DNA of 64,000 nt from Botrytis cinerea B05.10. Taxonomy: Eukaryota > Ascomycota > Leotiomycetes > Helotiales > Sclerotiniaceae. The notes below the pieces were generated by a model. It searched no databases. It was not told the origin of the DNA and saw nothing but the letters and a program-made list of their open reading frames with translations. The position numbers and the translations under genes were made by a program. The number at the start of each line of letters is the position of its first letter. The stretch's first letter is position 1. Below, piece after piece: positions 33,236 through 43,875 of this stretch. The DNA is taken from assembly GCF_000143535.2 (NCBI RefSeq), contig NC_037312.1, forward strand, positions 1,922,001 through 1,986,000, in the 5' to 3' direction.

Positions 33236-35556
33236 GGTTTAAAACTTCAAGAGGAGTGAGAGGTTCTTTCCCCGTGTAACAATAAACTTCGCTGGTATAC
33301 AAATTTATGTGTCAATTCAATATATTGGCAAAACTTTAATTCTTCTAACGGATTAAATAGATTTGGATTCTATGCAAAGCTGATATTCGAATGCTGGGGC
33401 TCGTTGAGACGGGTTCGGAGAATGAGTCATCCGGGCTCGAAGTCTTCAATACATCGAGTCATGTGTACTTTGCCGCTCAAATTGATTAGAAAACTTGTTT
33501 TGTGTCAAAATGAGGCAGGGAATTAGGTCTCCCAAAGTGATACGTTTGGCTCTTTGTCACTTCACAGGTGGCACTCGAGGACTTGAGTGGCCAAATTCGA
33601 TTTGTAAGATTCATACTGAAGAAGCATTCATTGGTGAAAAGACTACTCGTGAGCTCCATGAGGTGGAATATCAAGAGTGGATAGAACTATGAAGCGAGGA
33701 GTGTCTGTTCAACGACAATAATTACCGCATGCGAGTGGCGATCCGCTTTCGGGAAATGATGGCCAGCCGTCCGTTGACAATTTGCTAAAAGCCAACAAGG
33801 TCTTTTCAGGCATATCTGTGGCGCAAAATATGATGTACAAACTGTTGTGAAGGATTACGGTAAACTTTTCACTGTCATCTAGATGCTGATTCTAGATACT
33901 TGCCAATTTTCAACCATCTATACGGAGATTTCTGCATATTCAAACGCCTTACCGTGAAACATCCTAAGGTGCAGTTTAATATACTACGATCAATTATGCC
34001 CACCGCTGAGGAGCTTTTCAAAGTTGCTGGATCCCCAAATCATCAGTCTCGAATGAAAGAACATCCTCAATATCAGCTATTATTTGGCGATAGGCTTACC
34101 CCCGTTGCCGGAAATCTCTTTGAAGAAAACAGCACCATCAAATTTTGATTCGCACATCTATGAGATTGTAAGTTTGTATCTCCTATCCGTGAATGAAACT
34201 CTGAGATTTACATTCATTAGTATGGCTACACAGCGTGAGGTGTCTTCCCTTGGGCTTGCATCGGTGCATTCTGATTCATATGTTTTGGGCTTTCACGTCA
34301 TCCGCAGTGCCAGCAATTTATCCAACTGTCAATATCGACACCATTCAGTGGACTTTCGAACGGACCTCGAGACTTTCTCGACACTGGTACCTGTGTTGAC
34401 CAACATTTGCGAGCTTTCTATCGAGATGGTGGACCTCTAGCTGCTATTTCAGAACTTGAAACTATCGGCCACGCGTTATTTGGAGATCAAAACCGCTTTC
34501 TGTCTGAACACTATATTGTTGGAGATATTCAATCTTCCACCGTATCTAACCAATGCTGGTGGTACTTGGTCAGCTGTAAAAATGAACATGTCCTGCATCT
34601 CTTCAATCTTGTAGATGCGGAGTAGGTCTGCAGCAATGTCTGGGAACTATTTTCCGGAGGCATGATCTTTTGTTCCTGGTACTCAAACTGGAATAAACAG
34701 TCGGGGGAACTCGTGCCTAAGTCCTGCGGAATGTGTGAGCCAGGAGAATATAAGATGACATACCGGCACAGCACTGGGACATCGGTTGAGCTGTGGCAGA
34801 GAGTAGTTAAGAGGTTAAATATCAACATCAAAGCTACTGTGGAGTATGATGAGAATGAAATGAAAGAAAGAGAGCGTGAAGTTCGGAACAGTCCATACTT
34901 GGAGAAGAGTGATGGCTCTTTCATGGGTAGATCTGAATTTTAAAACAGGGTGTCCAATAGTCCGGACTGCACTGAAAGGCAAATTTACTTCACTTTACGG
35001 TGGAGTTGATTTAAGAGGGGCATATGAAAATCCAGAAAACAGCGGTTTGAGTAGTTAGCCTGTGGGTAACCTATTGATGAGATTCTTACTCCTGAATCTA
35101 GTTTGTAAGTCGAGGATGTTTGTACACAGTTTAGTTGGATCACTAGTGGGTGTATGGACTAACAGAAACACAGCAAACATACTTTCTGCTCAATTAGAGA
35201 GAGATGGAAATTGGACGAATGGAGATTGGGACTTTCCCAGGCGCTTTATCATCCGGTTATTCGTGTGGATATACCGTGGAAGAGTGACAGAGCCGTGGAA
35301 TAGAGCGAGAACAAACTTAGTGCATGGCATTCAGCCGCATGGGGACGGTAAAATTCGTGATTTATATGTGGTTGGATGGCGAGAATGTAATGTACGGTTT
35401 GCAATAGAAGCAGCAAACGACTCATTAAAGCAGTCTGAAAGAAAATATTATACAATTCACCCAACCAACAATATTGAAGAGAAAAATTGATCGTGTTGTC
35501 TATAATTAGCACCTCCAGTAAAATTGGTATATATCGCACAAAAATAATGCTAACAG
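33236..35556. pseudogene. Relic-rich region with broken plus-strand ORFs
   Basis: Several plus-strand open segments carry protein-like text but are broken by shifts and stops. At 33900-34148 there is MPTAEELFKVAGSPNHQSRM...LLFGDRL, which continues in another frame as SNFDSHIYEI. At 34407-34625 there is FYRDGGPLAAISELETIGHAL. At 34662-34943 a Cys-containing segment reads CGMCEPGEYKMTY. At 35062-35490 a 142-codon segment includes WDFPRRFIIRLFVWIY. No consistent set of introns joins them. I identify no family. They look like remains of one or two decayed genes. A CAGGGTGTCCAATAGTCC motif at 34946 has a relative at 62725. Confidence 0.4.
34946..34973. repeat. 28-bp dispersed motif, copy 1
   Basis: CAGGGTGTCCAATAGTCCGGACTGCACT, containing the perfect palindrome AGTCCGGACT, sits within the relic-rich region. 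It is the partner of the copy at 62725. Confidence 0.5.
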
Positions 35557-36478
35557 TTACTTGTGAGTCCACTCGGCCTTCTTCTTCTCCGCAAAAGCCT
35601 TCATTCCGATCTTTTGATCTTCACTTCCAAATAAGCTGTGGAAAACTCTCCTCTCATACTCTACACCGTCTCTGAGTGGCAAGTCCTGACTCTTATTGAC
35701 AACTTCTTTCGCAGCCTGCACTGCCACCTTACTGTATCCTGCAATTGTCTCAGCAGTACCTAGCGCAGCTTCAATCAGCTCTTCCCAGCTTCCATACGTC
35801 CTTGCCGCAACTCCCCATTCTCCCGCCTCTTTGCCACTAAAGTTCTTGCCGGTCAATATAAGTTCCATAGCTCTAGCTTTTCCAATCGCCCTTGTAAGTC
35901 TTTGACTTCCACCAGCCCCAGGAATCGTGCCTAGTTTAATTTCTGGTTGCCCAAAATTTGCCTTTTCTGTGCAGTACAATACATCGCACATTAGAGCCAA
36001 CTCACAGCCTCCCCCTAGCGCGTGCCCTGATACGGCTGCAATAATAGGCTTCTTGATGGCGGTTGTAAGGTCTGACCATGATTCTATGAAAGAAGTTGTG
36101 TAGGCTTCGGAGAAAGTAAGCGGTGCCATTTCCTTAATATCCGCGCCAGCTGCAAAAGCTCTTTCAGATCCAGTAAGAACAATGGCAGATATGGAGGGAG
36201 ATTTATCGAATGCTTTAAGCGCATCGTTGAGTTCGCTTATGAGTGGTGTAGATAAGGCATTGAGTGCTTTGGGTCGATTTAATGTTACTTTAATAAATGT
36301 TAGTGAAGAGTTTATTAGAACGGGTAAAGTAGAACAAAGTACTTTGTCCTACGCCAGGTCTTGGTTCTGAGGTTTGTATGAACTCGTAGGATTTAGCTGA
36401 GTAGGCTCGTGAAAGTGCGGGGAGAGTTGAAGCTGTGAATTGCGAGGCAAGGGGCCTCAATGCTCTAATTGAATACAT
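35557..36478 (-). CDS. Mitochondrial enoyl-CoA hydratase
   Basis: Hydrates 2-trans-enoyl-CoA in fatty-acid and branched-chain amino-acid oxidation. Two exons, 36478-36343 and 36287-35557, join (GTACTT...AAAG) to 288 residues and restore the conserved GVGQITLNRPKALNAL text across the junction. The N-terminal ~30 residues (MYSIRALRPLASQFTAS) are Arg/Ser-rich and fit a mitochondrial presequence. Crotonase features: oxyanion-hole AFAAGADIKEM; SGHALGGGCELALMCD with the first catalytic Glu; PEIKLGTIPGAGGSQRL with the second catalytic Glu. Length equals the usual short-chain (ECHS1-type) enzyme. It is divergent from RER1 across a 440-bp shared promoter containing TCACGTGA. Confidence 0.94.
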
Positions 36479-36693
36479 AACTTATTATTGAGATGTAGAA
36501 TGCTGTACGAAGCAGTTGTTTTAGACCAATGAATAGAGATTCAAGAATCAAATATCTAGAACATCAAAAGCAGCTTGTGTAGTTTTATATTGAACTCAAT
36601 TCTGGCAATTCTGGCAGTTCGGATACAAACGATTATCCTCGGGAACTCAGAGCTTGACCCCAAACAGGACCCATCGTCCCGCATAACTCTGTA

Positions 36694-36701
36694 TCACGTG
36701 A
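36694..36701. promoter_or_regulatory. TCACGTGA palindrome, ECH/RER1 promoter
   Basis: A perfect TCACGTGA palindrome sits in the middle of the 440-bp divergent promoter shared by the enoyl-CoA hydratase and RER1 genes. Candidate Cbf1-type bHLH site. Confidence 0.45.
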
Positions 36702-36918
36702 AAGCAGCTACATGCGCGCCACAATCTAAGCCACGACGCTTTCCACGGGGCGATTCTATTAAAACAGGTGGTCTCGAATTTCAAGAAGTTGAAACTCCAA
36801 CTACTTTCCGCGCCTGCCACCAAACGTCACTCCTTCCAACTCCAACTTCTCCGACAAAAGCTATTACACCTGCACGAACTCTATACCATTCAACTCAAGC
36901 ACGCACACGCAATTCAAC

Positions 36919-37677
36919 ATGGATTCGATAGAGCCAGAACAAACCCCTTTCGCGGCTGTGAGCGCGCAGACTTCAAAGATTGGACGTGTAAGTGTGTTCA
37001 TAGATGCGATTTGTTGAATCGCATCACTTGGAAGGGACATATGGACTAATTAGAAACAAACAGCAATACCAAGCTTGGCTAGATAAATCAACACCATATG
37101 TTCCGTACAGATGGTTGGCTACATTCGGGCTTCTTATGATATTCTTCATTCGCATTTTCGTCGCACAAGGGTGGTATATTGGTATGTTGACCCTTGGTTG
37201 CTTTGCGCGTTCTCAACTTATATGCTTTCATAGTGGCATACTCTCTTGGAATCTACCTTCTCAACCTCTTTCTCGCATTCCTTCAACCCAAGTTCGACCC
37301 CTCCAATGAAGCTATCGATAATGATATGGAAGATGGAGCTGCTGGTGGACTACCAACTAAACAAGACGAAGAGTTCCGCCCATTCATCAGAAGACTTCCC
37401 GAGTTTAAATTCTGGCATTCAGCGACAAGGGCAATCGGAATTGGTTTCGCTTGTACTTGGTTCGAGGTTTTCGATGTACCAGTGTTCTGGCCAGTGCTGG
37501 TTGTCTATTGGTTGATTCTGTTCACATTGACCAGTAAGCAATTCCCTGATAGAAGAATAACTGTGTTTGAATATACTGACCCTTTCCGCAGTGCGCAGAC
37601 AAATTCAGCATATGATTAAATACCGATACGTGCCATTCTCGTTCGGCAAGACTAAGTATACCAAAAACAGCTCGTAA
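36919..37677 (+). CDS. RER1: RER1 retrieval receptor
   Basis: A Golgi membrane protein that returns ER-resident and unassembled membrane proteins to the ER in COPI vesicles. Four exons, 36919-36987, 37064-37181, 37234-37533 and 37592-37677, give 190 residues. The conserved text is clear: YQAWLDKSTPYVPYRW, FIRIFVAQGWYI, SLGIYLLNLFLAFLQPKFDP, the acidic loop, EFRPFIRRLPEFKFWHSATRA, and [33 protein letters not shown]. Four hydrophobic segments form two hairpins (W topology). The C-terminal tail is basic, as expected for coatomer binding. Length is normal. All introns have GT-AG ends. Confidence 0.97.
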
Positions 37678-37993
37678 ACTCAATTGGTTTCAGGATGCAA
37701 CGAATAAACGACCTGCTCGGGTGACGACAGACTTGGAGAAATGATAGCAATGCTATCTTGTGTACAAACAGCTGTACTTCATATGTTCATGAGAGGATTT
37801 GGGGAGGAGGGGGCGAAACCCTTACTGATTTTAATTACAATTTTCTCTGTTCCAGTATACTTAGGGGTTCTCTAGGACATTCAAGGGACAGGCATAGCTG
37901 AAAAGCTATCGGGAAATAGATGGTGCGAGCTAGTCAAAGTCAAGAGAAGAGCAGCATCATCACTATATCGCACCTTTCAAGCTCCTTGAAAGA
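37678..37993. other. Intergenic, no gene seen
   Basis: Just over 300 bp of RER1 3' flank. No coding signal. Confidence 0.5.
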
Positions 37994-38314
37994 TTAGCAA
38001 AGATTCAAAAAGATCGTTTCAAATACCCCAAATCCCCGTTGGACATTCTTCCAGAATTTCAAGGTTGCGCAATCAAATTTATATACCCAACTTGTGTCGT
38101 CTGATACGTTCATACTCTCCTCTATTTCTGGATCTGTGGTATATCGTGAACATAACTTTCCAAACACTCTTTTTGCTAGACAGACTACATCCTTCAATTG
38201 TAAATCTTTCACTCCAAACATCTTAGCTAGGCTCTCATGTGCATATATGTGATCCGATTTAACTTCCTTTCTAAAAGGTACGGGCCAATCATTTGAGATA
38301 ACAAGACTAGACAT
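37994..38314 (-). CDS. Uncharacterised 106-residue ORF
   Basis: A Met-started frame beginning MSSLVISNDWPVPFRKE and rich in Lys, Phe and Val, with one central DVVCLAKRVFGKLC segment and no signal peptide. It lies head-to-head with PAF1, only 202 bp away. A second overlapping minus frame begins at 38532 and reads a hydrophobic start (MVSWICLNLLL), so the real gene could begin there with a frameshift or unseen intron. I recognise no family. It may be a small lineage-specific gene or a relic. Confidence 0.35.
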   Translation of the reverse strand: MSSLVISNDWPVPFRKEVKSDHIYAHESLAKMFGVKDLQLKDVVCLAKRVFGKLCSRYTTDPEIEESMNVSDDTSWVYKFDCATLKFWKNVQRGFGVFETIFLNLC

Positions 38315-38516
38315 GGCTGGCCCGTATTGAGAAAGTGAAATTTAATTGGACAAAACTTCAGCCACAGCTTCGTGCCATACAATCCAGCCTTGTCACTAGC
38401 GCTATTTTCCCAATGTCTGTCCATCCATCCAGACGCGACATTTCCAAATTTATTGTAACCTCGAATCTGAAGTAATAAATTTAAGCATATCCACGAAACC
38501 ATCATCGAACAATAAG

Positions 38517-40048
38517 ATGGCGTCCTCAGCATCTAGAATTGTTCATCAAGAATACATTGCTCGCATACGATATTCCAATGCCTTACCACCGCCTCCAAAT
38601 CCTCCCAAGCTCCTCGATATCCCAAATACTGGCCTTGCCAGTGGTCAATATACTACACCTGGATTTGCTACAAGATTAGCGCGAGACCAACCATTAAATA
38701 TCGAAGCCGATGCGGAGCTTGGTATGCCATTAGACCTGGTGGGAATGCCAGGTATATTTGACGGAGATGAGAGCTGTAAGTTCGCATATATCTTTGCAAC
38801 TTGCGCAATCACTCACTTTTAATTTTAATAGCTATACAAGCACCATTACATCCTCCACAACTTCATCCTCATGATCGTGCTCTCCTCAGACCATTGGCGA
38901 CATTGGGCAAGCCCAAATTCTCCGACACGGGAGTCTCGTTTTTGCGACGCACCGAATATATCTCTTCTGGCTTCACCTCGAAAGCGCGGATGGAAGGCAC
39001 CACCTCAGCAAAAGGACTTGTTGACACACGAAAACCAAAACCTGTTCAAAACTTACCAGCTGATCGCGAATCTCCTGCATACATTAAGGCACAGGTTGAG
39101 AAGGGCTTCGAAACCGCCGCTGCCAATCTCAAGGATCGCACCCGAGTCCGACATCCTACCAAGCGGAATGTTCAACTAGTCAATGCAGTCCCTCTTATAC
39201 CAGATCTTGATGCTTTCCCAGATGCAGGCGGATATGTCCTGTTGAAGTTCCTCACCAACCCGGTTCCTCCAAGCTCTACCTACGACGCCCGGGTAGAGAG
39301 CAGTGTTTTAAGACCCGCTGACCCCACCGAGGCAGAACTCGAAATGAAAGAAGCCGCTAGACAAGCTTATGAATTGGACCCCCATAATAACCCACCTCCG
39401 GACGAAAAGATACAATACGAAATGTTCATGCCAGATACGGTTACCGATGCCAAGAATATCAAACGGAAATTCGATGTTCTGGATCCTGAACACGACGATA
39501 GGGATTTGTATTCACAATTTGATGAGGAAACGGGCAAAGGAGCGTTCAGACTGAAAAGACTCCGTGGTTATGAGACAGTTCAAACGAGTGGTGGGACAGA
39601 TGACAAATATGATGAATATGTGGTGATAGCTATGCACGATGGAACCGATGGATTACACCAAAAAGCTGCCCATTACTATCCTGTTGTTCAACGAAGTTCT
39701 ATCAGACCACAGAGAACCAAGAATATCCAAAAAATGAGACACAATATTAGCGGTGAGGAAGAGGAAGTTTTGGATATGGTGGATCTGAGTATTGTTGACC
39801 CGGGTGCGGAGACGAAGCAGGTGATGGAAGGGTTTAAGACTTGGCCATATGGAGAGAACCATGAAGATGATGCAGAGAGAGATGCAGCCGAAGTTGAGGA
39901 TGCGCTTTCCGAAGCAGATGCCGAAGGCGAGGACGATGATCTGAATTCGCCTGTACGACCCAGTTTGGGTGGAAAGACAATTGCGTCTAGGGTGCAGAGT
40001 GACGAAGAAGATGATGATGAGAATGAGAGTTTACATTCTGAGGATTAG
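38517..40048 (+). CDS. PAF1: RNA polymerase II-associated protein PAF1
   Basis: Core subunit of the PAF1 elongation complex (with CTR9, LEO1, CDC73, RTF1), which supports H2B ubiquitination and H3K4/K36 methylation on transcribed genes. Exons 38517-38775 and 38832-40048 join (GTAAGT...AATAG) to 491 residues. Family text: QEYIARIRYSNALPPPPNPPKLLDIP near the start, FSDTGVSFLRRTEYIS after the junction, then a long conserved body ending before an acidic Asp/Glu/Ser tail (ERDAAEVEDALSEAD...DEEDDDENESLHSED) typical of Paf1. Length fits fungal orthologues. The ATG follows AAUAAG and opens MASSASRIVHQEY directly. Confidence 0.93.
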
Positions 40049-40832
40049 GAAATATTGACTTGGCGAGGACCGGGATGGGAAACGGGATAAGACTGTGGGA
40101 AGGAAAATAGAGATGAAACAAAGAAAGAAGCGAGAGATAATGGAAAATGCATATATGTGCATATTAAACGAAAATCTATCGGACAATAGGCAATTAATCA
40201 CACAGGTCTACTTTGATTTCGCATAGCAAGGGGCGGCGTTCTTTGAGGATGGTTGTAATTCTACGGAAGAGAAAGATATGAATAAAATGATACCTACATA
40301 CATCTTAGTTCAAGATCTCGTGAGAAATCTGATGAGAACGTGAAAATGAGCATCAGAATGAGAGCCAAAATAATCAGTCTAAAAAGTATGACATTCATGA
40401 TGTGTAATTAACCAACTATATGCACCTATCCTATCCTATCCTATCCTGACCTATCCCATAAAACCAGCCTATTCCCAACTAAACCCCAATAAACCAAGAA
40501 AGAGAAAACGCCTCTGCTAATATGATGCTATGCTTGCGTATCGGTATGGATGTATGCGTGTACGTTATGCTTCTAAATCCAAATGACTGCAACGAAAATT
40601 TCGTCGCCAAATTACATTCTTGTCTACATCCCCGCCAAGCGACTCTACCTCTATCTTATTTGATCGGCGTGAAAAAAAAGGTGAAGGGTCCGTAAATGTT
40701 CGTACTTTATGCTGAATCAGAATTCTTCTGGCAATTCCAATTGAATTCGGAGGTTAAAGCGACTGAGTAGAGATTTGAATTTGCCAGTAATTCCTCTCAT
40801 TCCCAATGATTAGTCCCATTTTATTACTCCAT
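40049..40832. other. Convergent intergenic region PAF1/ATG15
   Basis: 3' flanks of two convergent genes. It contains a (CCTAT)n run at about 40425-40447 and nothing that looks coding. Confidence 0.55.
40425..40447. repeat. (CCTAT)n microsatellite
   Basis: Four to five tandem CCTAT units in the PAF1/ATG15 intergenic region, followed by a loose CCTGACCTATCC copy. Confidence 0.8.
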
Positions 40833-42912
40833 TTACAATTCCACATTCGAATCTGTACATTTAAACCACCAATTCCTCTTCAAACATGTTTCCTTATGTT
40901 TTGGTGTTGCGCTAGGCGTCGGGTTTACATCAGGCGAAGGATCAACGCAGACGAAACCAAACCAATTTTTAGAGGTGCATGTTTGGGTTGTAGTTGATGG
41001 GGTTGAGGTTGTGGGCGAAGGGAGAGGTGGTGCGGAGGTTATGGAATGGGATGAATCTTTTGTGCTCGAGACAGAGGCGGATGTGGAAGTGGAAGTGGGG
41101 TCTTTGCAACCAAACCAGCCAGGATGCTCACAAGTTGTTGTTGATGTTGTGCTCGTGGCGGAAGAGGTGGAAGTTGGTGTGTGTAGCACTGAAGTACTAC
41201 TGCTGCTGCTGCTTTCAGTGGCAGTTTTCTCATCTTTACAGCCAAACCAGCCAGGCGTTTTGCAAGTTGATGTTGATGTCGATGTGGTAGTAACCGGTAC
41301 ACTGGTCGTAGGCTTGGAGGTTGTAGATGTATCTTCATCTAGGCACCCCCACCATCCAGGTGTTTTACACGTAGAGGTACGACTCCGAGTATTCGTGGTT
41401 GTGGTTGACGTCGATGGCGGTGAAGTGGCTGTGCTACTGCTGTTTCCTTCTACCTCTTTCCAAAGTGGACAATCTACACATTCCGGTGTAAATTTGCATA
41501 CTGGTACTGTGTCGTAGACTTTGATGATTTGCTCAATTACAGTTATGATCTTGTGCGACCAGATATGCACTCCCCACCCGTGATCGGCTACGACGTCGTA
41601 AACACATTCCATACCGCTATGGCATGAGCTTTCTAACGCGTATCCAGCGTATGAACAAGAAGCGGTAGCCCCATTGCATGTTCCCAAATAGATTGGGTCG
41701 GCAGTATGTCCAAAATGATAAGCTCCAGTAAATTCGCGCTTTTGTGGTGTACTTGGATTGTGACCTGGTGGCGCTGGTAGACCTAAACGACTTACGGGTA
41801 GAGCATCTGGAACGGCCTCAAATGTAACAACAGGAATACCATATGTCAACCCTAACATAGAACTGACCGATCCACCAAGAGAGTGGCCTGACATCCACAC
41901 GTTTGCGTTTGGATAAAGAGCTGTGACATTGGAGTACAGGTGTCGAGCTGCAGTGTAATATCGATTTTCTGAACTTAGGCTTTTCTTGAGACATGATACA
42001 TTGCAAGTGTAGGTTCCAGTAGCACAATCGCAGACTTGTCGGTAAAAAGAAGCACCTTGTTGACCACAACAACAACTGAAGAACAAATTGTCGTTTTCCT
42101 TATCGTTTGTAGTTGTCCCATCTCCATCGTACACCGCAAGACTCGTTCCCTTTAATCCTATGACAATTGTCGAGTTCGACTCATCCATATAGATATAACC
42201 TCGTAGCCCGTCGGCATCCCAACCAAATCCATAGTCGTCGGTTCGATTAAACCCCCCATTGACGTCTTTCCAATCCCCTGTTTCTGGTTTATTCACATAG
42301 GCGTTCGCTGCCATTTGTGCCAACGTTATGATTGTATCCTTATCTGTAACATCCGGCCCAGCAATTTCGTCAACAGTCCAGGCCGATGGCGATAATGCCC
42401 ATACATCTCCGCTCTCTCTTGATGCCGCCACCATTGGATCAACCACTGAAGGTCTCCTGTCTTTTAATCGTTCTATCTTCACCGGGCTCTTCTTCACAAC
42501 CAATGGCCGTGTTACCTCTTGTAATGGCCCCTTTCCATCTTCGGACTCCAGCCATACCGACGCCTTGGACTTGGTATCTAGAATATCGAGTTGTTTATGC
42601 AGTCGAGGGTATTCGTACGTTCCATGATGGAAGACGTGGCGAAGGGACTGTTAATTACTGTTAGCATTTTTTTAAAGTATAGCGGTGAAAGGACATATTT
42701 ACAAATACATGATTCCCAGCCGAATCCTGTCCAGCATTTAATTCTGGAATCAAAGGCGGCAATATGGGCAATATTGGTTGCTGCTGCTTTTGTTGTTGTT
42801 GATGGGTTGAATCCGATGCACTTATCGGTGTCGATAAGGCCAGGAAAGATAATAGTAGGTGAGCTGTAACCCTGCCAGTAGAAGAACAAGATGTAGATAA
42901 CTTGTACCTCAT
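40833..42912 (-). CDS. ATG15: Autophagy lipase ATG15
   Basis: A vacuolar phospholipase that disrupts autophagic and MVB vesicle membranes; it reaches the vacuole by the MVB pathway. Exons 42912-42703 and 42647-40833 join (GTAAAT...AACAG) to 674 residues, recreating HVF|SLRHVFHHGTYEYPRLH. The N-terminus (MRYKLSTSCSSTGRV, then LLLSFLALS) is the membrane anchor. The class-3 lipase core carries IVIGLKGTS, the FFSCCCGQQG Cys cluster and GHSLGGS with Ser326, plus downstream Asp and His candidates (TADPIYLG, DHGWGVHIWSH). The last ~200 residues are Ser/Thr-rich and hold five short Cys/Trp modules (three clear CxxPGWWGC/CxxPGWFGC copies, then two diverged, CTSKNWFGFVC and CLKRNWWFKC). Start: ATG 42912; the open frame upstream has only GTG. 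Confidence 0.94.
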
Positions 42913-43875
42913 CTTTGAGAAGGTGTTTATGGAAGAGAGAAACGAAAGGAAACGGATCAACTTCAACACGCTGTTGTATATGGTTAACGATGCAGTAGGT
43001 ATGTTGTGTTGAACATGCTCGAGGAGTGAGATGAGATATGAGATATGAGATACGATGGATGACGATGGTTTGAGGTCAAAGAGGCGTCACAAGCACACAG
43101 GGACACAGGCACACAAGCAAGCACCTTGAAATGAAGAAATCCCATTGGCTCTCTGACAGATCCTCGTGCATGTCTTGTACTTCACAGCCTCGAGACAACC
43201 TTCGACTTGATAGCCGTACCTGACAGGAGTCCCGTATGATCAAATGTACCGCTGGCCATACTCAGCAATACGCGCAAATTGAAAGGTTGTACCCAAGTCA
43301 ACCTGGATCGAGGGCAAAGGCGACCCCTTCGCCATACCTCCCATACCTCCCATACCTCCCATACCTCCCATACCTCCACCTCCCTCAATCTACCACAATA
43401 TCCCACAATACACACCACAAGTCGAAGGCCAACTGGCAAACGCGGGCGTCTACGAGTGAAGTCGTCCATATCGTAGCTAATTAACGTAGCTAGCTTATCA
43501 GTCCTCTTTGACTTATCTAATTAATATACACACACGTAGCTTCGAGCTAACCTACGGAAACTACGTCGACTACTCAGACTACATCGAGTACTGCTATCTT
43601 CTATTTCCTTTCCTTTCGTTTCCTTTCATCTGCGTGTCGTCTGCCTACTGTTTGGTTCAATAAAATCAACTTGTGCTTATGAAATGTAACTTGATTCTCT
43701 GCCTTTTACATTCACCGGACTCTTCAATTTTCCCACATTCATTTACACAACGATCCCCGGTTGTTGCTCGAGCAGAGTAGAGTTTCAGGCGTCATCGTAT
43801 TCATGCGACTTTAGTTCACCACTTCATAAATAGGTATTGACTATTTCTTTCCGGAATTTTCTCACTGCCTTCAAA
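42913..43875. promoter_or_regulatory. Shared divergent promoter ATG15/VPS9
   Basis: A 963-bp gap between divergent starts. It includes a 9-bp tandem repeat (43333-43377) and pyrimidine-rich TTTCCTTTCC runs near 43605-43630. No gene is seen. Confidence 0.55.
43333..43377. repeat. 9-bp tandem repeat (CATACCTCC)5
   Basis: Five nearly perfect head-to-tail CATACCTCC units in the ATG15/VPS9 intergenic region. Being a multiple of 3, they read as (PYL)n or (WEV)n in spurious ORFs. Confidence 0.9.

Noticed and set aside
40975..41517. 180-codon plus-strand ORF, Val-rich
   Set aside because: Antisense shadow of the Ser/Thr-rich ATG15 tail, where long open antisense frames are expected.
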